The translations under genes and the position numbers were made by a program. From contig JBILOY010000032.1 of NCBI GenBank assembly GCA_044374195.1, positions 1 through 15,381 on the forward strand: a stretch of 15,381 bases of DNA, given 5' to 3'. Of the stretch, positions 1 through 6,757 are shown piece by piece (positions within the stretch are counted from its first letter, which is position 1; each line of letters starts with the position of its first letter). Under the pieces are notes generated by a model. The model was not told the DNA's origin. It saw only the letters and a list, made by a program, of their open reading frames with translations, and searched no databases. The stretch comes from CAIKZY01 sp044374195. Its GTDB lineage: Bacteria; Actinomycetota; Actinomycetes; S36-B12.

Positions 1-293
1 TCCACACAGGCTTCGGCCAACTCGGGACGCTCAGCCAGAAAACCATAACCGGGATGGAGCGCGTCGCATCCGGTCGCGACTGCCGCTTGCATGACGCGAT
101 TGATGTCTAGGTAGCTCTCGGTCGACGGGCCTGGGCCGATACAGACAAAGCGGTCGGCCAGGTGCGCAGCCATGCTGTCTCGGTCAGCCTCTGACACGAT
201 GGCGACAGACTCAATGCCTTCGTCCGCGCACGCGCGAATGATACGAACCGCAATCTCGCCACGATTCGCGACCAACACCCTTGACAATGCCAT
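1..293 (-). CDS. accC: Biotin carboxylase, N-terminal part (3' end outside window)
   Basis: Biotin carboxylase uses ATP and bicarbonate to carboxylate biotin on its carrier protein in the cytosol. Only the first 97 residues are in the window; the gene runs off the left edge. The visible part is the N-terminal pre-ATP-grasp domain: the signature VANRGEIAVRI lies at residues 8-18 and HPGYGFLAE at 80-88, both as in E. coli AccC. The ATP-binding domain lies outside. The ATG at 293 starts 8 bases after the accB stop, so accB and accC form one minus-strand operon. Separate BCCP and biotin carboxylase genes differ from the fused alpha subunits (AccA-type, with biotin carboxylase and carrier in one chain) common in actinobacteria. 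The pair may therefore serve a dedicated carboxylase, perhaps with the carboxyltransferase at 4520-5980 (inference). The family call is very secure; the acceptor substrate is not known. Confidence 0.95.
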   Translation of the reverse strand, partial: MALSRVLVANRGEIAVRIIRACADEGIESVAIVSEADRDSMAAHLADRFVCIGPGPSTESYLDINRVMQAAVATGCDALHPGYGFLAERPELAEACV

Positions 294-301
294 GGTGCGC
301 G

Positions 302-820
302 CTAGTCGTGCGGACGGATCACGACGAGGAGCTGACCGAACTCCACCATCTGACCGTTCTCAGGCTCGATGGCGATCACGGTGCCGGAGACGCCGGCCTT
401 GACGTGATTCATCAGCTTCATCACTTCGACGATGCCCACGGTGTCCTCGGCATCGACCTCCTGGCCGACGTCGACGAAGTGCGGCGCCCCGGGTTGCGGG
501 GAGCGCCAGAAAAGACCAAGGGAGGGAGCACGAACAGCGTGACCTTCCGGCGCGAGCGCCGGTCCGGTGCCAGAGGACACCGGAGCCGCTGCGGCAGCAG
601 ACACCGCTGCTGCAGGCGCAGCGGCGATCGGTGCAGCAACTGCGATGGGCGTAGGGGCGGCTGCGGCGGCTGCGGCCGGTCGCACCGCGGAAGCCTCCGG
701 CGGCCTGCCCGTGCGGGTCAATTCCAAGGTCGTATCACCGATTCGCACGGACATCTCAGCCCAGTCTGATGCCTCAAATGAGGACACGAGCACCTTGATA
801 TCTTCTGGGGTGAGGGCCAT
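302..820 (-). CDS. accB: Biotin carboxyl carrier protein (BCCP)
   Basis: This 172-residue protein carries biotin between a biotin carboxylase and a carboxyltransferase. It has the AccB layout: an N-terminal helix-rich segment (residues 1-40), a low-complexity Ala/Pro/Val linker (about 44-92), and a C-terminal biotinyl domain (about 93-172). The biotinylation motif is EVMKLMN, with K135 as the expected biotinyl lysine; most family members have EAMKM. The frame is open up to 871, but the ATG at 820 is preferred. It has an AGAAAGG ribosome-binding site just upstream and gives the usual AccB N-terminus (MALTPEDIK). accC follows 8 bases downstream. The Ala-rich linker explains the long antisense open frames over 281-896, which are shadows. 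Its partner transferase is not adjacent in this operon; the nearest candidate is the diverging CDS at 4520-5980. Confidence 0.95.
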   Translation of the reverse strand: MALTPEDIKVLVSSFEASDWAEMSVRIGDTTLELTRTGRPPEASAVRPAAAAAAAPTPIAVAAPIAAAPAAAVSAAAAAPVSSGTGPALAPEGHAVRAPSLGLFWRSPQPGAPHFVDVGQEVDAEDTVGIVEVMKLMNHVKAGVSGTVIAIEPENGQMVEFGQLLVVIRPHD

Positions 821-850
821 GACCAACCTTTCTGCGCGGGACTCCTGGCA

Positions 851-862
851 GGAATTCCGGAA
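851..862. promoter_or_regulatory. Overlapping palindromes in the accB / gntR divergent region
   Basis: GGAATTCC (851-858) and TTCCGGAA (855-862) overlap 30-42 bases upstream of the accB start. They lie in the 97-base non-coding stretch between accB and the small ORF at 918. The position fits an operator for the divergent accB and gntR promoters. I see no clear match to the FadR-subfamily consensus TNGTNNNACNA, and no convincing -35/-10 pair in either direction. Short palindromes of this kind also arise by chance, so this is only a candidate. Confidence 0.25.
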
Positions 863-917
863 CCAATACAAAGATCCGATGTTTAAGGCAGACTAATACC
901 AAGGAGGCGGTCAGACA

Positions 918-1016
918 ATGGACTTCGGAAAATTCATCAGCACGGAGCAGGCAAGGCCGTTCTGCACACCGTCACTCCTTACCCAAGCAACGGGGGCACC
1001 ACATGAGCGTCACTGA
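918..1016 (+). CDS. Small ORF (32 aa) with a strong ribosome-binding site, overlapping gntR
   Basis: This is a 32-codon frame that begins MDFGKFISTEQARPF. A full AAGGAGG at 901-907 sits 10 bases ahead of its ATG, a stronger site than the GGGGG ahead of gntR. The stop at 1014-1016 lies 14 bases inside gntR in another frame, so translation could be coupled to gntR. It could be a leader peptide. It could also be the scar of a deleted gene: the opening residues loosely resemble the MKFGIF-type start of LLM-class flavin-dependent oxidoreductases, after which the resemblance is lost. No family can be assigned, and whether it is translated is unknown. Confidence 0.35.
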   Translation: MDFGKFISTEQARPFCTPSLLTQATGAPHERH

Positions 1017-1746
1017 CGAAGCCATTTTGAAGATCCGCGATCTCATCGCGAGTGGTCGGATCAATCCCGGAGATCGGCTCCCCCCCGAGCAGGAATTGGC
1101 CACATCCCTCGGGATTTCGCGTAGTTCCCTGCGGGAGACGGTCAAAGCTCTCAGCCAGGCGAAGGTCCTGGATGTCCGCCGAGGTGATGGCACCTACGTC
1201 ACCAGCCTGGAGCCACGTCTTCTGCTGTCCGGGCTCTCCTTCGCCATCGACCTCATGGGCGACCGAACCCTCGCTGAGATCTTCGAGGTCCGCAAGCTCC
1301 TTGAGCCCGCAGCAACAGCGTTAGCCGCGCAACGCATCACCCAAGAGCAGCTCGACACCCTCTACGCCAGCCTGAATTCCATGCGAGAGGCACATGACCC
1401 CGAGGAACTCGTGGTGCGCGATATCGATTTCCACTCCCACATTGCCGAGGCCACCGGAAACGCGAGCCTATGTTCAATCCTTGATGCGATTTCCACTCGA
1501 GCAGTGAGAGCACGCATCTGGCGCGCATCCATGGTCGGCCTGAAATCAATGACGCTTTCCCAGCACGAGCTCATCCTCCAGGCCCTGACCGAGCGCGACC
1601 CCGCGCTCGCCCGGTCCGCGGCGACCATCCACGTCTCCGAATCCGAGCGCTGGTTGCGGGAATACCTCTCCGACCCCAAGGCAAACAAGCGCAAGACCCT
1701 GAGTGACGCCCCTAAGTCCATCGCAGGAGACACAGCGGAGGTATGA
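1003..1746 (+). CDS. FadR-type GntR transcriptional regulator (FCD domain)
   Basis: This is a 247-residue cytosolic DNA-binding regulator. The N-terminal winged helix-turn-helix (about residues 5-68) has the GntR signature GDRLPPEQELATSLGISRSSLRE and the wing RRGDGTYV. The C-terminal FCD ligand domain (about 88-222) keeps the acidic/His metal site: D142 and H146 in DFHSHIAEATGN, H188 and H210. FCD domains sense small carboxylates or acyl-CoAs. The start has GGGGG at 992-996. The gene heads an operon and overlaps the thiolase start region, so it is likely co-transcribed with the thiolase, acyl-CoA synthetase and carboxyltransferase and probably controls them. The inducer is plausibly a pathway acid or CoA ester (inference). 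The C-terminal tail after residue 225 is Lys-rich and lies beyond the usual FCD end. Confidence 0.93.
   Translation: MSVTDEAILKIRDLIASGRINPGDRLPPEQELATSLGISRSSLRETVKALSQAKVLDVRRGDGTYVTSLEPRLLLSGLSFAIDLMGDRTLAEIFEVRKLLEPAATALAAQRITQEQLDTLYASLNSMREAHDPEELVVRDIDFHSHIAEATGNASLCSILDAISTRAVRARIWRASMVGLKSMTLSQHELILQALTERDPALARSAATIHVSESERWLREYLSDPKANKRKTLSDAPKSIAGDTAEV
1737..1741 (+). promoter_or_regulatory. GGAGG ribosome-binding site that selects the thiolase start at 1749
   Basis: Two in-frame ATGs open the thiolase gene, at 1743 (overlapping the gntR stop as ATGA) and at 1749. The GGAGG at 1737-1741 is one base from the first and seven from the second. Only the second has a normal spacing, so 1749 is the more likely start. 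Confidence 0.55.
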
Positions 1747-1748
1747 CT

Positions 1749-2987
1749 ATGACCAGCCCCATCGCCGTAACCGGAACAGGAATGACCCGGTTCGGGAAGC
1801 AACCGAATGAGACGGTCGCTTCTCTTGCGGCGTTTGCGGCATCCGCGGCACTTGTCGACGCCGGGCTGGCGGGCTCAGACATCGACGTCGTGGTCTTCGC
1901 GAACTCGACCCAGGGGGCCATGGACGGCCAGCACGGAATCAGGGGTCAGCTTGCCCTCGCCGGTCTCGACCTTGGCATCGTGCCGGTTATCAACGTGGAG
2001 AACGCGTGCTGCAGTTCGACGACTGCACTGCACGTAGCCACTGCTTATGTTCGCTCCGGCATGGCGCGCCACGTTCTTGTCGTGGGCTCTGAGGTCATGA
2101 CTCAGGCCTCCCCCGATGCGATTCTCGCCGCCTTCGAGGGCAGTTGGGATGTCGCGCATCGGGAGGAAGGAATTGCGCGCCTCGCCGAATGGGGCAAGGG
2201 CGTCACCGTCCCCGCAGATGCCGTCGAGCTCGCGAGTCGAACCGTGTTCATGGACATCTACGCATCATTCGCCCGCGACCATATGGCTCGATTCGGCAGC
2301 ACCGCCGGGCAGTTTGCCGCGGTGAGCTCGAAGAACCACATGCACTCGGTGCACAATCCGAATGCGCAGTTCCAGAAGCCCTTCACCGTCGACGAGATTC
2401 TCGGCAGCAAGCAGGTCATCTGGCCGCTCACCGTGCCCATGTGCTCCCCGGTGAGCGACGGTGCCGCAGCTGCTGTCGTGTCCACCCTGGCCAACGCGGA
2501 ATCCCCGGATCGCGCCGTCATCATTCGGGGAATCGCGCTGGGCCATGGGGGCTCCTGGGATGGTCGCAACCCCGAGGATCACGTGAGCCACCGCACGGCA
2601 TTGCGCGCATATGCCGAGGCCGGGCTGACCCCTGCAGACGTTGACGTGGCAGAGGTACACGACGCGACTGCAGTCGGCGAGGTGCAGCAGATCGAGCACA
2701 TGGGACTTGTGCCCTACGGGGATGGCGGAGCCGCGGCAGTGCGCGGAGACACCACACTCGGTGGCCTCATCCCGGTGAACCCCTCGGGAGGACTGGAGTC
2801 CCGCGGTCATCCCATCGGTGCAACCGGACTCGCGCAGATCCACGAACTCGTACTCCAACTGCGAGGCGAGGCGGGGGCCCGCCAAGTTCACGGTGCGCGC
2901 ATTGCCCTCGCGGAGAACAGTGGCGGCTTGGTCGGAGTAGAGGAAGCCGCAGTCGCCGTGACACTCCTCGAGGCGCCGCAGGGATGA
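1749..2987 (+). CDS. Thiolase family protein (SCP2-type acyl-CoA thiolase)
   Basis: This is a 412-residue thiolase-fold enzyme, expected to cleave a 3-ketoacyl-CoA with CoA (or condense acyl-CoAs) in the cytosol. The nucleophile region is ENACCSSTTAL with C87 as the likely acyl-accepting cysteine. EVHD is at residues 302-305 and GHPIGATG with H354 at 353-360. The second cysteine motif of classical degradative thiolases is replaced by ENSGG (389-393), as is usual in the SCP2/lipid-transfer branch. Such proteins are often annotated acetyl-CoA acetyltransferase or lipid-transfer protein. It follows gntR directly and overlaps the acyl-CoA synthetase by ATGA at 2984-2987, so the products are translationally coupled. 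In context it would take the beta-ketoacyl-CoA made by the next gene (inference). An alternative ATG at 1743 adds two residues. Confidence 0.92.
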   Translation: MTSPIAVTGTGMTRFGKQPNETVASLAAFAASAALVDAGLAGSDIDVVVFANSTQGAMDGQHGIRGQLALAGLDLGIVPVINVENACCSSTTALHVATAYVRSGMARHVLVVGSEVMTQASPDAILAAFEGSWDVAHREEGIARLAEWGKGVTVPADAVELASRTVFMDIYASFARDHMARFGSTAGQFAAVSSKNHMHSVHNPNAQFQKPFTVDEILGSKQVIWPLTVPMCSPVSDGAAAAVVSTLANAESPDRAVIIRGIALGHGGSWDGRNPEDHVSHRTALRAYAEAGLTPADVDVAEVHDATAVGEVQQIEHMGLVPYGDGGAAAVRGDTTLGGLIPVNPSGGLESRGHPIGATGLAQIHELVLQLRGEAGARQVHGARIALAENSGGLVGVEEAAVAVTLLEAPQG

Positions 2988-4516
2988 ACCTTGCTGAATT
3001 GCTGAAGGCATCGGCCACGCAGTTTCCTCATTCACCGGCGATCGTCTCAGGAACACGACAACAGCTGACGTACCGTGAATTCACCGGGCGCGTGGCCGGA
3101 CGAGCCGCGGCCATGGCCGCTCGTCATGGGATTAGCCCCGGAAAGCGGGTAGCCCTCTACGCCAGCAATAGCACTGATTACCTGGAACTACTGTTCGCGA
3201 TCTGGTGGTCGGGCGCCACTGCGATTCCGCTCAGTTCCATGCTGCATCCCCGCGAGGTTTCCGCGTTGCTCGAGGATTCCGCGGCCTCGCTGTGCCTGGT
3301 GTCACCCGACACCGCCGAAAGGATGAGCGGGGAATTCTCGCAAGGGTGCACGGTCGTGCTTCCCTCGGACATCGATCCCGGTGAGCTAGAGATGCGCGCG
3401 CCGCGCGAGGCGCAAACCGGAGATCCCGCCTGGATCTTCTACACGAGCGGAACCACCGGGAAGCCCAAGGGTGCGCTCCTGAGCCACGGCAACCTGATGG
3501 CTATGACCATGGCCTATCTCGCTGATGTCGAGCCCGTCGATGAGCGCTCAGGGCTGCTGCATCTCGCGCTCATGAGTCATGCCGGCGGCCTGTTCTCTCT
3601 CCCTTTCATCGCTCGAGGCGCACGGCAGGTCATCCCAGAATCCGGCGGTTTCGACCCATCCGAAACCTGGTCGCTCCTGGGCAGCAGCGATCGGCTCTCC
3701 TTCTTCGGACCGCCGGTGATAATGCGGCGACTGGTCGAAGCAGGTGAGGCGACTACTCCCGACACCAGCCGTATGGGCACTGTCCTCGTCGGAGCGGCAC
3801 CTGTCCTGGTCAACGACCTGGTGACGGGCGTCGGTGTCTTCGGACCTCGAATCTGGAACGGTTACGGCCAAGGCGAGACGCCGTGCACGATCACGGCACT
3901 TGATGCACGGGCCATCGGTGAAGCCGTCGCGCAATCGAATCAGGATCTACTGCGCAGCGTCGGATTCCCGCGAATCGGTACAGAGGTTCGCGTCGTCGAC
4001 GCGGATGATCGCGATGTCCCTGACGGCGAGGCCGGCGAGATCATCGTTCGTGGGCCGACTGTCATGCGCGGATACCTGAATCGCCCTGAGGCATCCGCAG
4101 AGGCCCTCCGCGGCGGATGGCTGCATACGGGCGATATCGGAATGCTCACGAGCGGAGCACTTACCCTCCTGGATCGCAGCAAGGATCTCGTCATCACCGG
4201 CGGCGCAAACGTCTACCCCCGCGAAGTTGAGGACGTTCTCATCGAGCACGCCGGGGTTGCCGACGTGGCCGTGATCGGAGTCCCTGACGAGGAGTGGGGA
4301 GAGCGCGTTATCGCCTTCATCGTTCCCTCGCCTGCCTCCTCACACGAGGCTCCCGAACTCCAGCGAGCTCTTGAGGAGCACTGCCTGGAATCCATGGCCC
4401 GCTACAAGCGGCCCAAGGAGTACCACCTGGTGTCACAACTCCCAAGGAATGGCGCCGGAAAAGTGTTGAAGACCGAACTTAGAGCAACCCTGCTCAATTC
4501 AGAATCCAAGGAGTGA
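2984..4516 (+). CDS. AMP-forming acyl-CoA synthetase / ligase
   Basis: This is a 510-residue member of the ANL adenylating superfamily. It activates a carboxylic acid with ATP to the acyl-AMP and then to the CoA thioester. The core motifs are intact: the P-loop-like YTSGTTGKPKG at residues 153-163, YGQGE at 294-298, TGD at 382-384, the DRSKD hinge at 397-401 and GGANVYPREVE at 406-416. The C-terminal catalytic lysine is K493 in NGAGKVLK. Length and domain order are normal for medium or short-chain acyl and aryl acid ligases. The substrate cannot be read from the sequence. The gene overlaps the thiolase stop by ATGA and has no strong ribosome-binding site of its own, so coupled translation is likely. 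In context it may activate a beta-keto acid produced by carboxylation, or an incoming acid (inference). Confidence 0.93.
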   Translation: MNLAELLKASATQFPHSPAIVSGTRQQLTYREFTGRVAGRAAAMAARHGISPGKRVALYASNSTDYLELLFAIWWSGATAIPLSSMLHPREVSALLEDSAASLCLVSPDTAERMSGEFSQGCTVVLPSDIDPGELEMRAPREAQTGDPAWIFYTSGTTGKPKGALLSHGNLMAMTMAYLADVEPVDERSGLLHLALMSHAGGLFSLPFIARGARQVIPESGGFDPSETWSLLGSSDRLSFFGPPVIMRRLVEAGEATTPDTSRMGTVLVGAAPVLVNDLVTGVGVFGPRIWNGYGQGETPCTITALDARAIGEAVAQSNQDLLRSVGFPRIGTEVRVVDADDRDVPDGEAGEIIVRGPTVMRGYLNRPEASAEALRGGWLHTGDIGMLTSGALTLLDRSKDLVITGGANVYPREVEDVLIEHAGVADVAVIGVPDEEWGERVIAFIVPSPASSHEAPELQRALEEHCLESMARYKRPKEYHLVSQLPRNGAGKVLKTELRATLLNSESKE

Positions 4517-4519
4517 CTC

Positions 4520-5980
4520 GTGACCCACATTGACTTTCTCGACAGCACCCTGCGCGATGGGCAGCAGAGCCTGTGGGGCATGCGCATGCAAGCGGGCATG
4601 GCACTTCCGGTCGCACCCATTCTCGACCGAGCAGGTTTCAAGGTCATCGACGCAGCCGCGAGTTCCTTCTTCGAGGTGCTGATCAAGTACAAGCGCGAAA
4701 ATCCCTGGCAGGGCCTCGACATGCTCATGGGATCCATTCGGCGCACTCCCGTTCGTGGCGGGATGAGATCGAATGCCTGCATCAGCTTCGGCACGACCCC
4801 CGATGCCCTGATGGACATCTGGATGCGTCAGCTCAATGAGCATGGAGTGCGTAGCTACTGGATCTATGACGGTCTGTTCAACATCGACAAGATGGCACGA
4901 CTTGCTCGCATCGCCAAGCAGTACGGCTCAGAGGTTGCCGGCACGGTGATTTTCGCGATGTCACCCATACACACTGATGAGTACTACGCCGACAAGGTGC
5001 GTCAGCTCGCCGCCATTCCCGAGGTCGACACCATCTTGCTCTACGACACAGCCGGCGTGCTGCATGCCGACCGACTTCGCACGCTAGTACCCACCTTCGT
5101 CGCCAACGCCGGCGGCAAGCCCATCGAGATGCACTCAAACAACTTGATGGGCATCTCCGGGATGGCCTACTGCGAGGCCGTGCGGCTGGGAGTCACCGTG
5201 CTGCATACGACCGTTCGGTCAATGGCGAATGGCCCCTCGACGCCGAGCACGGAGAGCATGATCCGAAACATCGAATTGATGGGTTACGAGCACTCCGTCA
5301 ACGGAGCCCTGCTCGGTGAGGTATCCGATCACTTCGAGCGAGTGGGTCGCCAGGAGGGCTACCTGGTCAATCAGTTTGCCGAATACGACCTGTTCAATAT
5401 GCAGCATCAGATTCCCGGTGGCATGACCGGAACGCTGAAGGCTCAGCTAGAGCAGTACGGCATGACCGATCGAATGTCAGAAGTTCTCGAGGAGACAGCG
5501 CGCGTGCGTCGCGAACTCGGTTATCCGATGATGGTGACGCCATTTAGCCAACTGGTTGGCATTCAGTCGGTGCTCAATGTGGTCACGGGTGATCGGTACT
5601 CCGTGGTTCCTGATGAGGTCGTTCAATATGCAGCCGGCTATTACGGCCAGACCCCGGCACCCATTGAGCCTGACACCCTGGACCGCATCATGGCCGCGCC
5701 CCGCGCCGCAGAGATCTTCGCGAACCCACCGGAGCAGCCGACCGAGGATGAACTGCGTAAGAAGTTCGGCACCAATGACGATGACGAGCTGATCTTGAAG
5801 GCACTTGTCCCGCAGTTCGATCTTGATGCCATGCACGCGGCCGGCAATACGAAGCGCGATTACCCACTTGCCAGCGATGAGATTCAGCAGGTTCGATCAC
5901 TCGTTGCCGCAATCAATGCGCCGTACGCGCGAGTGGTCACTGAATCAATGGATGTGGTGCTGAGAAGGCCGAATGGCTAA
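4520..5980 (+). CDS. Pyruvate carboxylase-type carboxyltransferase (PycB/5S-like), degenerate metal site
   Basis: This 486-residue protein has the layout of the carboxyltransferase part of pyruvate carboxylase, oxaloacetate decarboxylase alpha and transcarboxylase 5S. An HMGL-like TIM barrel (about residues 3-265) is followed by a conserved carboxylase domain (about 285-440, with TPFSQLVGIQSVLNVVTG at 340-357). There is no biotinyl domain, so it needs a separate carrier; the accB product is the nearest. DSTLRDGQQS at 8-17 keeps the metal aspartate D13. The carbamylated lysine of the family (KDMAG) is Y175 in LLYDTAG, and the metal His pair (HxH) is H205/N207. Two of four ligands are therefore changed, and acceptor or chemistry may differ from pyruvate. 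The start is GTG at 4520 with AAGGAG at 4508-4513. It ends the gntR operon, four bases after the ligase stop. The family is secure; the reaction is not. Confidence 0.88.
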   Translation: MTHIDFLDSTLRDGQQSLWGMRMQAGMALPVAPILDRAGFKVIDAAASSFFEVLIKYKRENPWQGLDMLMGSIRRTPVRGGMRSNACISFGTTPDALMDIWMRQLNEHGVRSYWIYDGLFNIDKMARLARIAKQYGSEVAGTVIFAMSPIHTDEYYADKVRQLAAIPEVDTILLYDTAGVLHADRLRTLVPTFVANAGGKPIEMHSNNLMGISGMAYCEAVRLGVTVLHTTVRSMANGPSTPSTESMIRNIELMGYEHSVNGALLGEVSDHFERVGRQEGYLVNQFAEYDLFNMQHQIPGGMTGTLKAQLEQYGMTDRMSEVLEETARVRRELGYPMMVTPFSQLVGIQSVLNVVTGDRYSVVPDEVVQYAAGYYGQTPAPIEPDTLDRIMAAPRAAEIFANPPEQPTEDELRKKFGTNDDDELILKALVPQFDLDAMHAAGNTKRDYPLASDEIQQVRSLVAAINAPYARVVTESMDVVLRRPNG

Positions 5981-5990
5981 CCCGCACGGG

Positions 5991-6731
5991 TCAGCCAAGC
6001 AGGTCGGCGCCTCCGTATACGAAGATGCTTTGCCCAGTGATCATTGCGGCTTCGGGCGATACCAGGTAACGCGCAGTTGCGCAGTAGTCAGCAGCTTCGA
6101 CGAGTCGCCCACTTGGGTTCTTGGCCCGAGCGGCTGCGATCACCTCGTCAGTGCGGTCGCCGAAGACTACGCGCAGCGCCTCGGTGTCCTGGGTGCTCGG
6201 TGCCAGACCGTTCACCCGAATCCCATGGGGGGCAAGCTCCACAGCGAGGTAGCGAATCAGCCCATCGGCGTAGGACTTAGCTGGACCGACCGTGCCATAA
6301 CCGGCTACGTAGGTAGCGCGACCCCTGCTAGTGAGGTAGAGGATCGAACTGCCACGGGTGAGGTACGGGCGAGCGGAGCGTGCCAGCCAGAGCAACGAGG
6401 TGGCATTGACGGCGAGGGTGTGGGCGAGATCGTCATCGCTGAGCTCCATCAACTGCCCGGGAACCACGCGGACAGTGCTGTGCACGGCAACCCTGATCGG
6501 CTCATTCAGCCCCGCGGCAGCCGCCACGAGTTCCTCGGCGCCGGAGGGCGAGCCCATATCGGCGCGCACCGCTATCGGCTTTCGACCTTCGCGTTCCAGT
6601 CGCTCGCATGCTGCACGCGCGGAGGCATCATCAGAGCCGTAACCGATGATTACCGACTCTCCGGGCTCAGAGAGTGTCGCGGCCAGTTCCAGTCCGATGC
6701 CTCGAGTTCCTCCGGCAACAAGAACGCTCAC
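5991..6731 (-). CDS. SDR oxidoreductase with FabL-like Y-X6-K active site
   Basis: This is a 246-residue short-chain dehydrogenase/reductase, NAD(P)H-dependent and cytosolic. The Rossmann nucleotide loop is GGTRGIG (residues 7-13). The usual YxxxK pair is absent. Instead Y145 and K152 in GYGTVGPAK give Y-X6-K, as in the enoyl-ACP reductases FabI and FabL. The C-terminal half (TEALR, PSGRLVEAADYCATARYLVS, ITGQSIFVYGG) closely follows the FabL pattern. It may thus reduce an enoyl thioester, or be a ketone/alcohol dehydrogenase of that lineage. The start is GTG at 6731 with GAAAGGA upstream. It converges on the carboxyltransferase gene with a 10-base gap and diverges from the permease gene with 26 bases between starts. 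A role in the neighbouring pathway is inferred from position only. Confidence 0.85.
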   Translation of the reverse strand: MSVLVAGGTRGIGLELAATLSEPGESVIIGYGSDDASARAACERLEREGRKPIAVRADMGSPSGAEELVAAAAGLNEPIRVAVHSTVRVVPGQLMELSDDDLAHTLAVNATSLLWLARSARPYLTRGSSILYLTSRGRATYVAGYGTVGPAKSYADGLIRYLAVELAPHGIRVNGLAPSTQDTEALRVVFGDRTDEVIAAARAKNPSGRLVEAADYCATARYLVSPEAAMITGQSIFVYGGADLLG

Positions 6732-6757
6732 GTCTTTCCTTTCGGTCTGGTTCGCTG

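Noticed and set aside
821..871. Upstream start of accB at 871
   Set aside because: The extra 17 residues do not resemble AccB N-termini; the ATG at 820 has an AAAGG site and the conserved beginning.
281..896. Long plus-strand open frames (281-769 and 567-896)
   Set aside because: They are antisense to the Ala-rich linker and biotinyl domain of accB, with low-complexity Arg/Gly or Ala products; accB has the recognised domain and ribosome-binding site.
2265..3056. Minus-strand open frame of 263 codons
   Set aside because: Antisense shadow of the thiolase gene; its product has no recognisable motif while the plus strand has the full thiolase signature.
4520..5980. HMG-CoA lyase or isopropylmalate/citramalate synthase
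   Set aside because: The barrel start DSTLRDGQQS fits these too, but the C-terminal conserved carboxylase domain and the ENPWQGLD segment are specific to the pyruvate carboxylase/OAD/5S group.
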